The translations under genes and the position numbers were made by a program. Shown piece by piece: positions 24,140 through 35,277 of a stretch of 64,000 bases of DNA. This stretch comes from Charina bottae. Its lineage: Eukaryota > Chordata > Lepidosauria > Squamata > Charinaidae. The notes under the pieces were generated by a model. It saw nothing but the letters and a program-made list of their open reading frames with translations, did no database searches and had not been told where the DNA came from. Location of the stretch: assembly GCA_023362775.1 (NCBI GenBank), contig JALMGJ010000003.1, positions 178,689,725 to 178,753,724 of the forward strand. The letters run 5' to 3'. Within the stretch, counting starts at the first letter, position 1. Every line of letters starts with the position of its first letter.

Positions 24140-26177
24140 GCAAGAAGCATGCAGTTTAATTATATCCAATTATAACCAATAGAAAGTGCAATTTGTAGCA
24201 CCATGTAACACCATGAAGAAGAGGGGACAAAATTTTATTTTCCCATTGTGAAGAATCACAAAATAGGGTAGAAGTTATATAAAACATTTCCTCTTGGGTT
24301 TGTAAGTTTTTAAAATATATAAGGATATACATGGAATATGTTCATGTTCCGTTACAAATAGAAATCTCTCTATTTTTCAGTTCTCTACAATATTATACAA
24401 ACTGTCCATATTAATTACAAAAGTAACAAAGAAAGACATGGAACTTTAATTATGCCAAGTTTCTAAGTCAAATGCGTAGAATGCACTTGATGCCAAAAAA
24501 TCCACCTGGATTTTTTTAAAGCATGTTATACAAAGGGACAGGAATCAATAAAATAAATGCAATGAAACAGTAAACTGATATAGGGAATGTATGATTAAAG
24601 AATAGTGAGTAGTTAGTAGACAAGAAGGTGACAAAATATTGTGGTTGAAGACAAATTACTAATGGAGTATGTTATATTTAAGGCAAACATTTATGTCAAT
24701 CACTCACACAAGTCTTCCACATTGGCTTATGACTATTGTCATGGGATGCATTATGCAATATATAGGTTTTTCTCATATATTTGCTATACTTCGCAGTTTG
24801 GAAGACCTTTATACATTTTAATGCTGAAGATGTACCCAGATATTTCATTCCTTATAGACTTGGGGTTTTTGTAAAGCCAAAATTCCAATGCAAGCAAGGC
24901 AATGAACAATGGCAACAGTAATGTCTAAGAGGCAATAAGATGCTATGGCCAATGCAGGACTGCTGTTGAAAACAATCATGGTACATCACTTTCTGCCTTT
25001 CCTCTCTGATATGCTATAGACTTCACTACAAGCACTGCTAGTAGTCTCTGTAGGGACTCTGCACAGAAAAAATGCAAATGTTGGAAAGTCATTACTAACA
25101 TAATGTTTCCTATTTGTTCAAGAACATGCAGGAAAATTAGGTGCAGGGTGTCTGTTGCTTCTTACAAAGGTTTTCCTTAAATTCTAAATGATAAAATTCT
25201 GAACATGCTGCTAAGATCCAGCAGTGAACCTCTTAAACCCTGAAGTAAATTATATGCTGCAAGTTGCTACTAGTGACATAAAAGCCTATTAAACAATTGA
25301 GTTTCAAATCCAAAATAAGACTGACAGATCACAGTTATATTCAAAGACAATATGGAAGCCAACCATGAAATAGCCTATTATGTCACAGTATTCTGTTAAC
25401 TTCACTATCCATCCTAAGAGCTCCACAGCTTTGCTTGTGGTTTAGTGAGGAAACTATTTTGTATGAATATAGAAGAATCCTGGGGTTCTCTGTGTGTGGA
25501 TAAGATTCCTTAAATATAAGTGTTTTTCTTTTCTGCTGCTTTATGTCAGGATTTCAAGCTTCCAATGGTGGGTGTATTAGTAGAATTAGGAATAAATTAA
25601 TCATGGTATTGCCAGCTTGCCTAGGTACAGAAAGGGTCTTCTTGATAATACAGACATAAAATCACTGGAGAATAAAAGGAAATGTATGCACAAATAATTT
25701 CCCCTTTGCCTTCTGAAGTAAGGATACTTCAAGTTATTTTTCCTCAGTGACAGGGACAGAAATAAAATTGCTTTGTTTAAAAAGGAAGCAAATTAATACT
25801 ATGACTCAAAAACAGATAAAATACTACAAAATTCATGCACAGAATCACAAGAAATAGTAACTACAGTATGTGCAATGACTAAAAGATATGCTTCTGTTAC
25901 ATTCCAATAATTTCTGTTACAAATACAATCATTGAGCCTAATTTTCAAAAAGTATAATTAACAAATCCTTTAAAATGTTCACTTTAAAATAAAACAAGAT
26001 AGATACAGCATTCATAAAATAAAAATAACTAAAATATTTAAAACAGGATATATTCAACAAAAGTGATCAAATCAAGAACTTGTGAGTTGCCCTGAGTTGG
26101 TAGGATGTGGGCAACAGTTGTTGGCTTGCAATGTAGTCTCTTAAAGATCCTAGGTTGTACAGAATAGCATAAGCATA

Positions 26178-26516
26178 AGGTAAAAAAAGGTAAAGGTACC
26201 CCCCGCACATTTGTGCAGTCGTGTCCGACTCTAGGGGCCGGTGCTCATCTCCATTTGTTAGCCAAAGAGCCAGCGTTGTCCGAAGACGCTTCCACGGTCA
26301 TGTGGCCGCGTGACACGCGTGGAACGCTGTTACCTACCCACCGAAGTGGTAGCTATTAATCTACTTGCATTTGCATGCTTTCGAATTGCTAGGTTGGCAA
26401 GAGCTGGAGCTAGTGCGGGAGCTCACTCCGCACACAGGGCTAGGGATTCGAACCTCCGTATTTGCAATCTTCCGATCAACAAGCCTGGCGTCTTACCCAC
26501 TGAGCCACCACGCCCC
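26178..26516 (-). mobile_element. Sauria-type SINE copy 3, 15-bp target duplication
   Basis: Flanked by aatagcataagcata at 26163-26177 and 26517-26531. Minus-strand tRNA-like head, body and BovB-like tail (ACCTTTACC) are all present. Confidence 0.93.
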
Positions 26517-27042
26517 AATAGCATAAGCATACTTAGTATAAAATTGGACTGTAGTTGCATTTATGGCATACTGGCCAAAATGTACAAGAACCAACTGGTA
26601 CTGTATATTACAAAAAAGGATTATGATTGAATAATGGTTGAATAATGCCAAAATGGGTGGAAGAGACCAATATCTATGGCCCCATCTGGTGACTACCATA
26701 GTATATGGAAGATTGCAACTTGGAATTTAAGAGGAGAAAATGATGAAGAATATGAATTGACAAAAGGAAAGTAAAAACAACTACAACAGATAGATTGTAC
26801 GTCTGTGTCACTAAGATAAAAAGAAAGGGGAAGGATGTAATACATCTGAATGAAGGTAGTCTGATCTTATGGAATGAAGCCGATTAATACATGCAAGGAA
26901 GTTAAGGTATAGGTTTGATTATGAATGAAAGGGGTAAAATTTATGTCAGAAAGTATGAATTGGTGTCATCTAGGTTGCTGTGGTGTGCATGAAAGGAGGA
27001 ATTTGTAAATTGAAGTCACTTGAAAGTTATGCTCCAGTGAAT

Positions 27043-27141
27043 GGTGTTATGCTCCTGAGGAAGTGGACAGGATCCTAGGGAATGTGAGCTTGGCCACCTG
27101 TGTTTTAGATCTGTGTCCCTCCTGGCTGGTAAAAGCCTTGT
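27043..27141 (+). mobile_element. Old L2 coding fragment beside exon B
   Basis: 'ctgaggaagtggacaggatcct' to 'tgtccctcctggctggt' aligns with the L2 segment at 14017-14092 that encodes 'EVDRIL...CPSWLVK'. It is much more diverged than the two long L2 copies. It ended about 20 bp from the exon B donor before a later element inserted between them. Confidence 0.8.
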
Positions 27142-27153
27142 AGAAGCATGTCA

Positions 27154-27308
27154 AAGAGAGTACAACACCCCCACAAACACAGGCAGGACAAGCCAGGGTA
27201 TATAAACAGAGAGCAAGTCCCACTCCCTTTTCACACTGAAGATGTTGCCTAGCCTGGCAATGACACGTCTGCAAGAAAACAAGGCTCAGAGAGCACCAAG
27301 GACTCCAC
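27154..27308 (+). mobile_element. Penelope-like fragment with hammerhead-like motif, at donor +18
   Basis: Bounded by a 12-bp duplication agaagcatgtca at 27142-27153 and 27309-27320. The right copy covers intron positions +6 to +17 of the exon B donor. The insert has 'gggtatataaacagagag', then CTGAAGA, a 5-bp stem TTGCC/GGCAA, and GACAC where a hammerhead core needs GAAAC. The 'gtctgca-gaaaac-caaggctcagagagcacc' 3' part recurs at 40.3 kb. The Penelope name is from memory of reptile repeats and is uncertain. Confidence 0.55.
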
Positions 27309-27325
27309 AGAAGCATGTCACTCAC

Positions 27326-27503
27326 CTGACTAATAGTGCTCATCGCCCTCATGTAGCTCTCATTCCTGGAACGGAACTTAGGAGAGGTAAGCAGAGCCGC
27401 AGGGTCCAAGCTATCCAAACTCCTATTGATTGAAACTTCACTCACTGCCCTCAAGTAACTGTGGCTTCGGATCTGAAGCTTTGGAGAATGTTCACTGGAT
27501 ATC
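27326..27503 (-). CDS. DLGAP1: DLGAP1 coding exon B (GK-binding repeats 3 and 4)
   Basis: Second coding exon of the same minus-strand gene, 178 nt. The acceptor reads TTTAAG and the first G completes the Lys codon split from exon A. Then 59 codons run from I-S-S-E-H-S-P-K to M-S-T-I-S-Q and end in phase 0 at a CAG/GTGAGT donor. It carries the third and fourth repeats, QIRSHSYLRAVS (SY at exon residues 15-16) and RSRNESYMRAMS (SY at 49-50), separated by a short S/D/L-rich linker. Exons A plus B total 393 nt, so skipping the pair would keep frame, while skipping either alone would not. Intron position +18 is the edge of a Penelope-like insertion (27154-27308), so the donor region is crowded by mobile DNA. 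The identification rests on the dense family motifs and exact phase agreement with both neighbouring exons. Confidence 0.92.
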
Positions 27504-27852
27504 CTTAAAGGAAAAAAGCAACAATAAGTCACTGCGCCATATCTACTTTTCATCTATGAAAATTGACAATACTTTCTATCACAGCAAAACAACCACCAAA
27601 AAATTCACAAACAAAAAACCGACCCAGTGACCCATAGCCATATGTAAACTTAGAACGCAGCCTCCAGGAAGTAGGCTGTTCCTATTCATTTGTTCAAATA
27701 ATCTTTCTAATTCTGAGGACAAACTGTCAAAACAGTATCATCTGGATTTGTTTTCTCTTCCTCCCATCCAAGTCTGTTTTCTCTGCCATTTTTTGTTTCT
27801 TTTGTGATGTTGTTTTTGTATTTTCTGTGTTGTTTCTTTGTTTTTTAAATGT

Positions 27853-27922
27853 TTTTAATAATTTGTAAACTACCCAGAGCCACTGGGAGTCGGGCAGCAT
27901 ATAAATTTAATATATTATTAGT
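27853..27922 (+). mobile_element. L2 3'-end fragment
   Basis: 'gtaaactacccagagccactgggagtcgggcagcatataaattta' is the L2-type terminal hairpin and tail, followed by (TAG)n at 27920-27936. Confidence 0.7.
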
Positions 27923-27965
27923 AGTAGTAGTAGCATCAGTATCTGCACTAGAGTTATTGACAGCA

Positions 27966-28201
27966 TTTTTGTGTGTGTGTGTGTCTTCAAGTCAGTTTTT
28001 GACGCCTGGCAACTGCTTGGATTAGTCCCCACAGTCTTCTTGGCAAGTTTTTTTGGAAGTGGTTTGCCATTGCCTCCCTCCTTGGGCTGAGAGTGACTGG
28101 CCCAAAGTCACCCAGTTGGCTTCATGCCTAAGGCAGGACTAGAACTGACGATCTCCTGGTTTCTAGCCTGGTGCCTTAACCACTACACCAAACTGGCTCT
28201 C
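27966..28201 (-). mobile_element. tRNA-derived SINE (second family), 10-bp target duplication
   Basis: Flanked by attgacagca at 27956-27965 and 28202-28211. The minus-strand head GAGAGCCAGTTTGGTGTAGT is tRNA-like. The body 'gtgactttgggccagtcact' matches the SINEs at 30.9 and 51.7 kb. Its tail differs from that of the 51.7-kb copy. Confidence 0.85.
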
Positions 28202-28408
28202 ATTGACAGCAACATTATAGCAATAATAATATTGACAACATGTTCTAAAGCAAGACACAGTTCCATCATGGCAGACTGCTCGAAACTGACAAGAAATTTC
28301 ACACCTTCAGCTTTTCTTTGCCTCCTAACCATTCTCCTGTCCTTTGGAATGCTCACCCCGGTGCTGGGACAATTAGCAAGAAGTGAATTAATGTTTGTAT
28401 TTACATTC

Positions 28409-28544
28409 ATTGGAGAGGAAGGGATTACAAGAGAGTAAGCAGGCGCATAATGGGAAATACACATTGAAAGCAATAAAGCCCATTGTATTTCCCATTGTGT
28501 GCCTGCTTACTCTCTTGTAATCTTGTAATCCCTTCCTCTCCAAT
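28409..28544. repeat. Long imperfect inverted repeat (about 58-bp arms)
   Basis: Left arm 28409-28466 and right arm 28481-28544 are near-perfect reverse complements around a 14-bp loop. The right arm has an extra 8-bp direct repeat ttgtaatc and a few substitutions. I cannot tie it to a named element, though the right side runs toward a Tigger-like MITE end. Confidence 0.9.
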
Positions 28545-28589
28545 CTCTCTGCTCTGCAAGTGGGGGAAAAAAGAAAAACAACAGGACAG

Positions 28590-28747
28590 GCACAGGACAA
28601 TGTGTACTGACTATAATGGTGATCATGTGACTGAAGGACATTGTGAAGGTCATAAATATAGGCATTGGTCATAAAGTTATTTTTTTCAGCACCTTCATAA
28701 CTTTAAATGGTCACTGAATGAGGCAGTCAGTAAGCGAGGACTACCTG
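28590..28747 (+). mobile_element. Right end of a Tigger/pogo-like MITE
   Basis: 'gatcatgtgactgaaggaca', then 'ttcataactttaaatggtcact', and the terminal gaggactacctg followed by TA at 28748-28749. The left part is missing or replaced by the palindrome at 28.4 kb. Confidence 0.7.
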
Positions 28748-29029
28748 TATGTCAGAAAATATCAGTGTGATAGAATCACTGTATATAACAGTGCTTTTCT
28801 TGAAACCCTCTGAAAGGCTTGCAGGAAAAGCAGAAAAGATTTAGTGGCAAGAATTTGATTTGCAATCCAGAGTCTTCCTACAAAGCATAAAGTGAAAAAA
28901 CATATTTTACAGAGGAGATGTGGTGAAGACAGGGAAATTTTTACTTTGCAGAAAATATTTAATCAGGAATTACAGTTTTGGAAATAAACGTTTTATGAAA
29001 AAAAGTGGTGGATATGATTAAGGGTAAGT

Positions 29030-30565
29030 AGTAGTTTCTTCCTAGTATTAGAAGATGAAGTTAGATCAGCACTCCAATCATTATCAAACTGGGAGGCTAC
29101 AGGAATTGATGGAATATCTACAGAAATATGGTAAAGACCTGAAGAAGAATCTGTAAAGAATCTAACCAAAGTATACCAGCAAATCTAGAGGTCAACAGAT
29201 TGGATGTCAATCTATGTACCAATACCAATACCAATACCAATACCAAAAAAAAAAAAGTCTTAACAGAGTGGGCAAACTATTGTACAATATCCTTAACTTC
29301 ACATGCTAGGAAATAATGCTTAGGATCATCCAATGCAGAAAGCCTTACATGGAAAGGAAGATGTTCAAGCTGGCATTAGAAAAGGCCGAGGAACATGAGA
29401 CATTATTGCTGATGCATTCTGAATATTTGAGAAAGCTAAAGAATATATTTAAAAAGTTAATATGTGCTTCATTGATTATAGAAAGTCCTTTGATTGTGTT
29501 GATCATGTTGTGGAATATGCTTAGAAAAGTGTGAATCCCAGAAATTCTCATTGTCCTCATGTGTAACCCATATACAGGACAGGAAGCCACAGAAGCCACA
29601 CAGGAACATGGCGAAACAGAATGGCTCCAGGCTGGCAAAAGAATGAGACAAGGCTGTACACTCTCCTCTCCCCTGTATACTTTATTCAATTATTTATTGA
29701 ATAAATAATATATTTATTCAACCTGCTGTATATGTGGAATATATTTTGAAGGAAGTTGAATTGGAAGAAGGTGAGTGTGGTTTTAAAACTGGAGGAAGAA
29801 ACATCAGTAACTTGTGGTATTCTGATAGCTGACAATGCAAGTGATCTGCAGGCTCTAGAAGTCAAGGAGAACAGTGAAAAAGGGACTAAGATTAAATATA
29901 AAGAAGACCAAAGTAATGACAGCAGGTAGAACAATCAGCATTAGAATTGACAGTGAAGATATTGAAGTGGTGGATAGACTCTGCCTTTTAGGATTAATTA
30001 TCAACTGTAAATGAACCAGCAGTTAAGAAAAATGCTGTAGACTAGAACATGGTAGAGTAGTAACGAAGGCTTTGAAAAAGATATTCAGATGCCAGGATGT
30101 GTCTATACCTACAAAGATTGAATCTGTGCAGGCAATGGTTTTTCCTTTCACTTTGGAAGTGAAAGTTGGACTTTGAAGAAGCAGGGTAGAAAAAGTATTG
30201 ATATTTTTAAACATTGGTGTTGGACAAGTCTCCTGAGAATTCCATGGACAGCCAAGAAAACAAATGGATTATTGAACAAATCATTCCAGAGTTCTCATTC
30301 AAGGCACAAATGGCCAGGATCAAATTATTATACTTGGGATATTTTATGCAAAATGCTAGGTCTCTAGAGAAGTCTATAATGCTGGGAAAGGTAGAAGGAA
30401 AGAGAAGAAGAGGACAACCAGCAGTAAAATGGAAGGACTCAATTACAGTGGTGATAGGTGGACTGTTGGAAGACCTGAAGGACCAGGTTGGGGATGGATC
30501 ATCCTGAGAAGTTCTATCTATGTGGTTGCTAAGAGTCGGCACTGATTTGATGGCAGATAATCAAT
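29030..30565 (+). mobile_element. Heavily decayed RTE LINE (BovB-related)
   Basis: Scattered frames read RTE text: 'MLRIIQCR-YMER', 'LICASLIIESPLI' where the palm should be, 'LLYLGYFMQNARSLEKSIML', 'GKVEGKRRRGQPAVKWKD' and 'LEDLKDQVGDGS'. The 3' end is 'ttgctaagagtcggcactga' then (CAAT)n. It lacks the region 5' of the RT. A hexamer run (accaat)5 at 29217-29246 lies in the RT entry. It is much older than the 9.8-16.5 kb BovB. Confidence 0.8.
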
Positions 30566-30887
30566 CAATAGCTTCTTTCTAGGAATTGCTCATGTATCTC
30601 AAGATAAGACTGAGGATGCTTGTCATTGAAAAGTGTGTCCCAGTTTAAATGCTATAATATGAATTAGGCGGAGATTATCTTTTAATAATTAGTAGCCAGT
30701 CTTATGGGAAGCAATTTGAATCTGCAGTTTGGCAAATCCCAAAGGAAGCATTATGCCATCCCAGCCCTCAATTCTATGTGAGATTAAAAATATCATCTTT
30801 AATCAAAAGACATGTATATTGTTTTATTCTTTGTTTCAAACATGAAAATGCCCAAGGCTAATGGTATGAAACTGTAATCCTAATCCT

Positions 30888-31114
30888 CTGTGTGTGTGCC
30901 TTTGAGTCAATGTTGACTCCTGGTGACTGCCTGGACTGGTCCCTGAAGTTTTCTTGGCAAGATTTCCAAGGTGGGTTGCCATTGCCTCCTTCCTAGGCTG
31001 AGAGAGACTAGCCCAAGGTCACCCAGCTGGCTTCATGCCTAAGGCAGGACTAGAACTCACAGTCTCCACATTTCTAGACCATTGTCTTAACCACTACACA
31101 AAACTGGCTCTCAG
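30888..31114 (-). mobile_element. tRNA-derived SINE (second family)
   Basis: Same family as 27966-28201. Flanks are tcctaatcct (30878-30887) and tcctaattct (31115-31124), a 10-bp duplication with one mismatch. The head is on the right and the tail 'ttgagtcaatgttgactcctgg' on the left. Confidence 0.85.
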
Positions 31115-31452
31115 TCCTAATTCTACATGAAAATAAATTAATTACAAACTATGACAAAACCTCATGATGGTGACTTGAAGATTGGATGACAGGAATCATG
31201 CTATTCAAATGGCAACTGGAAACAGTAATCCAGCTCAATGGGGGTTGTAACTTGGATATGAATTCCTTTCTGGAGAATACACATTATTCAGTAGACTTTT
31301 TAAAAAATGCTTTTCCAGAATTGGTTTGCCAGTCTCCTCTTTCTTGTTTCTTGGCATGGTCGGAGCAGGATTTTTCTGTTCTAAAAAACTAGGGTTAATT
31401 TGTAGGGTGATTAATTACTTTTACCCAAAAATACCCACAGAGATTTGTGCTA

Positions 31453-31511
31453 CCCTGCATATACCTGGCAAAAATAATAAAGGCAGGATAGAAAATAAAT
31501 AAATAAATAAA
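31453..31511 (+). mobile_element. SINE/L2 tail remnant
   Basis: 'aataaaggcaggatagaaaataaataaataaa' is the 3' tail of the 51.7-kb SINE type, without its head. Confidence 0.55.
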
Positions 31512-34500
31512 ATCGGATGTTCTGACAGCCATTGCTGGCTTATATAATACAATCTGATATAACTCATTATATACTGTATAAAATAATGGATAATGGGTTT
31601 TGAACAGACCTGTTGCTTAATGATGGATGATGTATACTTACATGATGAACTACAAAAGCCTAAAAGAAAAACTAGAATGATTTCTATTCATTTTTTACTG
31701 ATTCTCATTCATCTCCTGTCAACCATGTACAGTAATTCTAAGAACTATTATTTTAATCAAGCTGTAGCATAGGTTGAAACATAAACATATTCTTTAAACA
31801 CACACACATACACACATACTTAAGGCAGACTAATGTAAATAAAGGCAATTTCAAACACTGATTTAGTTTGAAACCAGTGTTTTCCATATGCAATTCACAC
31901 ATTTTCCAATGAATGTAAATTCTAATTGTGCATCTTAAAATGTGCATACTAATCAGGAGCTATCATAAATAGAAAAAAACATTCAGTTGGCAACCTATTC
32001 AAAATAATTGATAATTTAGTTCATTTGTCTTTGGTGCTGTATAATTTTATCTAGCTGAGAAAGAGAGGAGAAATGAATGAATTTCTGTGGGGCTCTCTCA
32101 GTACAAGGTTTTTAAAAGTAAAGACAGATATTCTAAATATGATAAAAGTGGTTTGCATTCTTTGGGGGATATCAGGCTATACATTATGTTAATATTATTG
32201 TGTGGTGCTCCATTTCTTGTTTTTAGTTAAAGACACACAGAAGTCCAATTCACATTGGAACAAGCAAGATGGGGAGAGTAAGTTTAATTCCATTGTCTCC
32301 CCAAATTATCCACACAGCATAAAAAACAAACTTGTTTTAAAATACTGCATGAGCAGGGGCATAGAATTTATAGATTGACTTTAAAAAAAGAATAGTGGAA
32401 GCTACATGTGACATAATGAATATAAGGTATATATGTGTTCAAACTATTTCCAACATGCACTGAAGTATCTGTGCTTTTTCCCTATGAAAGTTTTCAACCA
32501 CTCAGCTGAAATGTGTGTAACTTTCTACAAGAAAAGGCAAGCACTTACTCAGCAGAACATTATTTCTTCTTGAGGTGATAGTAAATTTCCAAGCAAACAG
32601 CATGGATGTGTTATAAATATTTATAATATATAAAAAATGTACTACAGTATACTTAAAAAAATAAAGAAGGATGGCATTATTGAAAGATATTAATATATAG
32701 GATAGTATCTACTTATCTTAGAACAAATGCTACTTATGGTAGGAAACCTACAGTAATGAATACAAAGCTTTTTAAGTTAGGCTTTCTGACCACAGAAGTT
32801 AGGCATTTTTTCTGCATGGGACTCATACACAAGGCATCTATTCAATAGTTTATATTTAAGAAATACACATTGGTGCAAATTCTGCCACTCATACTAACTG
32901 TAACTACAGGAATTTTTAAATAAATATGTATGCCTCGTCTATAATTAAAAAGGATGGAAATGAGATTATGCCAGATGGCAATGCTCCTGCCTGCCCCAAC
33001 TGCTGGTGCACTTTGCAAGTGTGAGAAGGCTGAGTAATCATATACAGTATATTGTTAGAAGCATCTCCCTCAAGTAGGATACTCTGTTTGCTTAAAAGGG
33101 ATCTTTAAAAGGGACTTGGCAGTGCAGGAATCACACCAAGCTCTCAGGCTTTACTTTAACATGTTAGGTGTCCATTGAAGCCCCATGCATGCTTCAGTCA
33201 GAAGGAGTTGGACATGAGTCTTTTCCAGTGAATAGCAGTGAGGAAAACCATTTTCTCTCTCTCTGAAATGAATCTCCTCTGTTCACTGAGAAATTAAGGA
33301 CGTACAAAGTTCTGGAAACAAAAGAAAGAAGGGATACTGATTGCGTTCAGTTATGAAAGATATGAAAAAATGTTGAGGAAAGAACCTGTGGGCCCATCCT
33401 TGACTGAGGAAAACCAAGGGGCCATTTTGTGTTCTGATTTTATCATCATTCTAAAACATGCATTGGACTGTTTTCTGAAGTAGCCATTTGATGTTAACTT
33501 GTTTTGCTGAAAATGATGGGGCAATTGCACATGTAGTGTTGACTGCCAAGAGGCAACAGCCACAGATATATGTGCATAAATCCTACTGTGGCTGTCCTTT
33601 ATGGGAGCCAATTGCAAACACTTTGTCTAAAAGTACCCAAAGAGAAAGCTGTCTTTGAAACAGGAACATCACACTTTTCTCTAACCTTTAAAAACTGTTC
33701 TGTCTTCCCTCAGTGGAATCGTGAGGCCCCATCTGTTCGTATTTTTAACTGCTCATCTCGTCAACACTCAGCAACCAGGTCAAATTGCGACAAATGGAGA
33801 CACTTTGAAATTATACATAGGAGGACTATACTGTTATAAGGAAATGCAAATCAACATCTAAAGTTCAGTGTGGAGTAATAAATTATAAGGATAAGCTGCA
33901 TGGAACTACAAGCTTCTTTTCTCCACTCTTTCTTTCAAGACTGCTTGGACAGAAATAATCTTAAGAGAACAGATGATTGGCAAGGAAAGGATTAAGTATT
34001 AGTTGTGTTCAGGTCTACTCTCATCTAATTTGAACTAGCAAATCAAACTGATTTTTTTGAATCATTGAACTGATTCAGAGACATCTGATTCAATCAGGAG
34101 ATTCAACAATGTTGCCTTTGGAACAAATATTTGAATCAAATCTTTGCATAAACCTATCAAATCCCTTCTCTCTCCCTTATGCTATCAGTCTTGGTTCAGT
34201 CTGAAGTCAATTTCTGCTGATTTTCTTAATAAGTAAAGCTCAGGGACACAGGAATCACAGTATAGTCTCTTCCTCCCCCATAAGTATGTTGTATAAAAAT
34301 TAATTCTTAAATGGACTTTGACTCAGCAAGTGTTATGATGTCTTTGGACCCCATGCAATCTAATAATACAATAAAAGAAAGCCCATCCTGCAAACCCAGA
34401 TAATGGTTTCCATTTAAAATAAACCAATATCAATATTTAAGGTTAATACAAATGCTAGTAGCCACAGCTATGATTCTTTGAACTCAAATTGGCTATTTGC

Positions 34501-34824
34501 CCATCTCCTTTATTAACCTCAGCATATACTGTATTCAGAGGCTTAATTTTAACCTTAAAGTAAAATAAACTGAAAGTAAGCACTGAAGGTGACCAAGAAT
34601 AGGCATGTAGAATTGAATGTATTTTTAACTGCATGAGCCATAATCCAACAGGGAGAAGGATTACATTATTAATGCACATGCACTATATCACATTACTTTA
34701 AAGGGGTATATACAGAATTGTCACCTTACAGAAAGATGCTAGAGTTCATTCTGTTGTGAAATATGATGGGAGTAGAACACCCAAATTTGCTGTCTATGGT
34801 ATCCATGTCAGAATTATTTTATAT

Positions 34825-35143
34825 TGTGATGGTCCTGGATTACAATTAGCACTCCACTCACGAGACATGTTGGAATTGTTAGGAATCTTTATTGTATCAG
34901 TGACTCCAAGCACTTCAATGCTCCAAGTGAATTGAGTTTTACAAAGGATTAGTATATATACACATTCTATTCTCCCCCTTCCCCATCTGACACTTTTGCG
35001 GTGTTTGAAGGTCCAAAGTCCTGAATCCACATTTCCTTCTTTCTATCTGTCTGCTGGCTATTGCTTGCCATTGTTTGGTTGCTGTGTGTCTCTTGGCTGG
35101 CGCCATGTCACGAATGATACCCAGGTGGGGGTCATACGTGACA
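34825..35143 (-). repeat. Ty3/gypsy 3' LTR, 319 bp
   Basis: Minus strand starts TGTCACG and ends ATCACA (TG...CA). A TATA-like block is at 34953-34960 and AATAAA at 34888-34893, in the right order for a promoter and polyadenylation signal. Purine-rich GGGTGGGCAGAA precedes it as the likely polypurine tract. The first 38 bp form an imperfect palindrome. Confidence 0.88.
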
Positions 35144-35277
35144 TTCTGCCCACCCAAAGATTAACCCCTCCCCTGTGCCAGTTTTCCCGGGTCTTTGTTA
35201 TGGAAATCCCTTACTAACCAGGGTGCTTTCACATTGTAGCTGTACACCCATTCACATTGTGACTTTGGAAGGTGTTT

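Larger units (their letters stand above)
24134..27325 (-). other. DLGAP1: DLGAP1 intron between exons B and C
   Basis: A 3.2-kb intron, GTGAGT to CTGCAG. It holds a Sauria-type SINE with a 15-bp target duplication, an old L2 coding fragment and a Penelope-like fragment right behind the donor. Nothing recognisable lies in 24134-26162 or 26532-27042. Confidence 0.85.
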
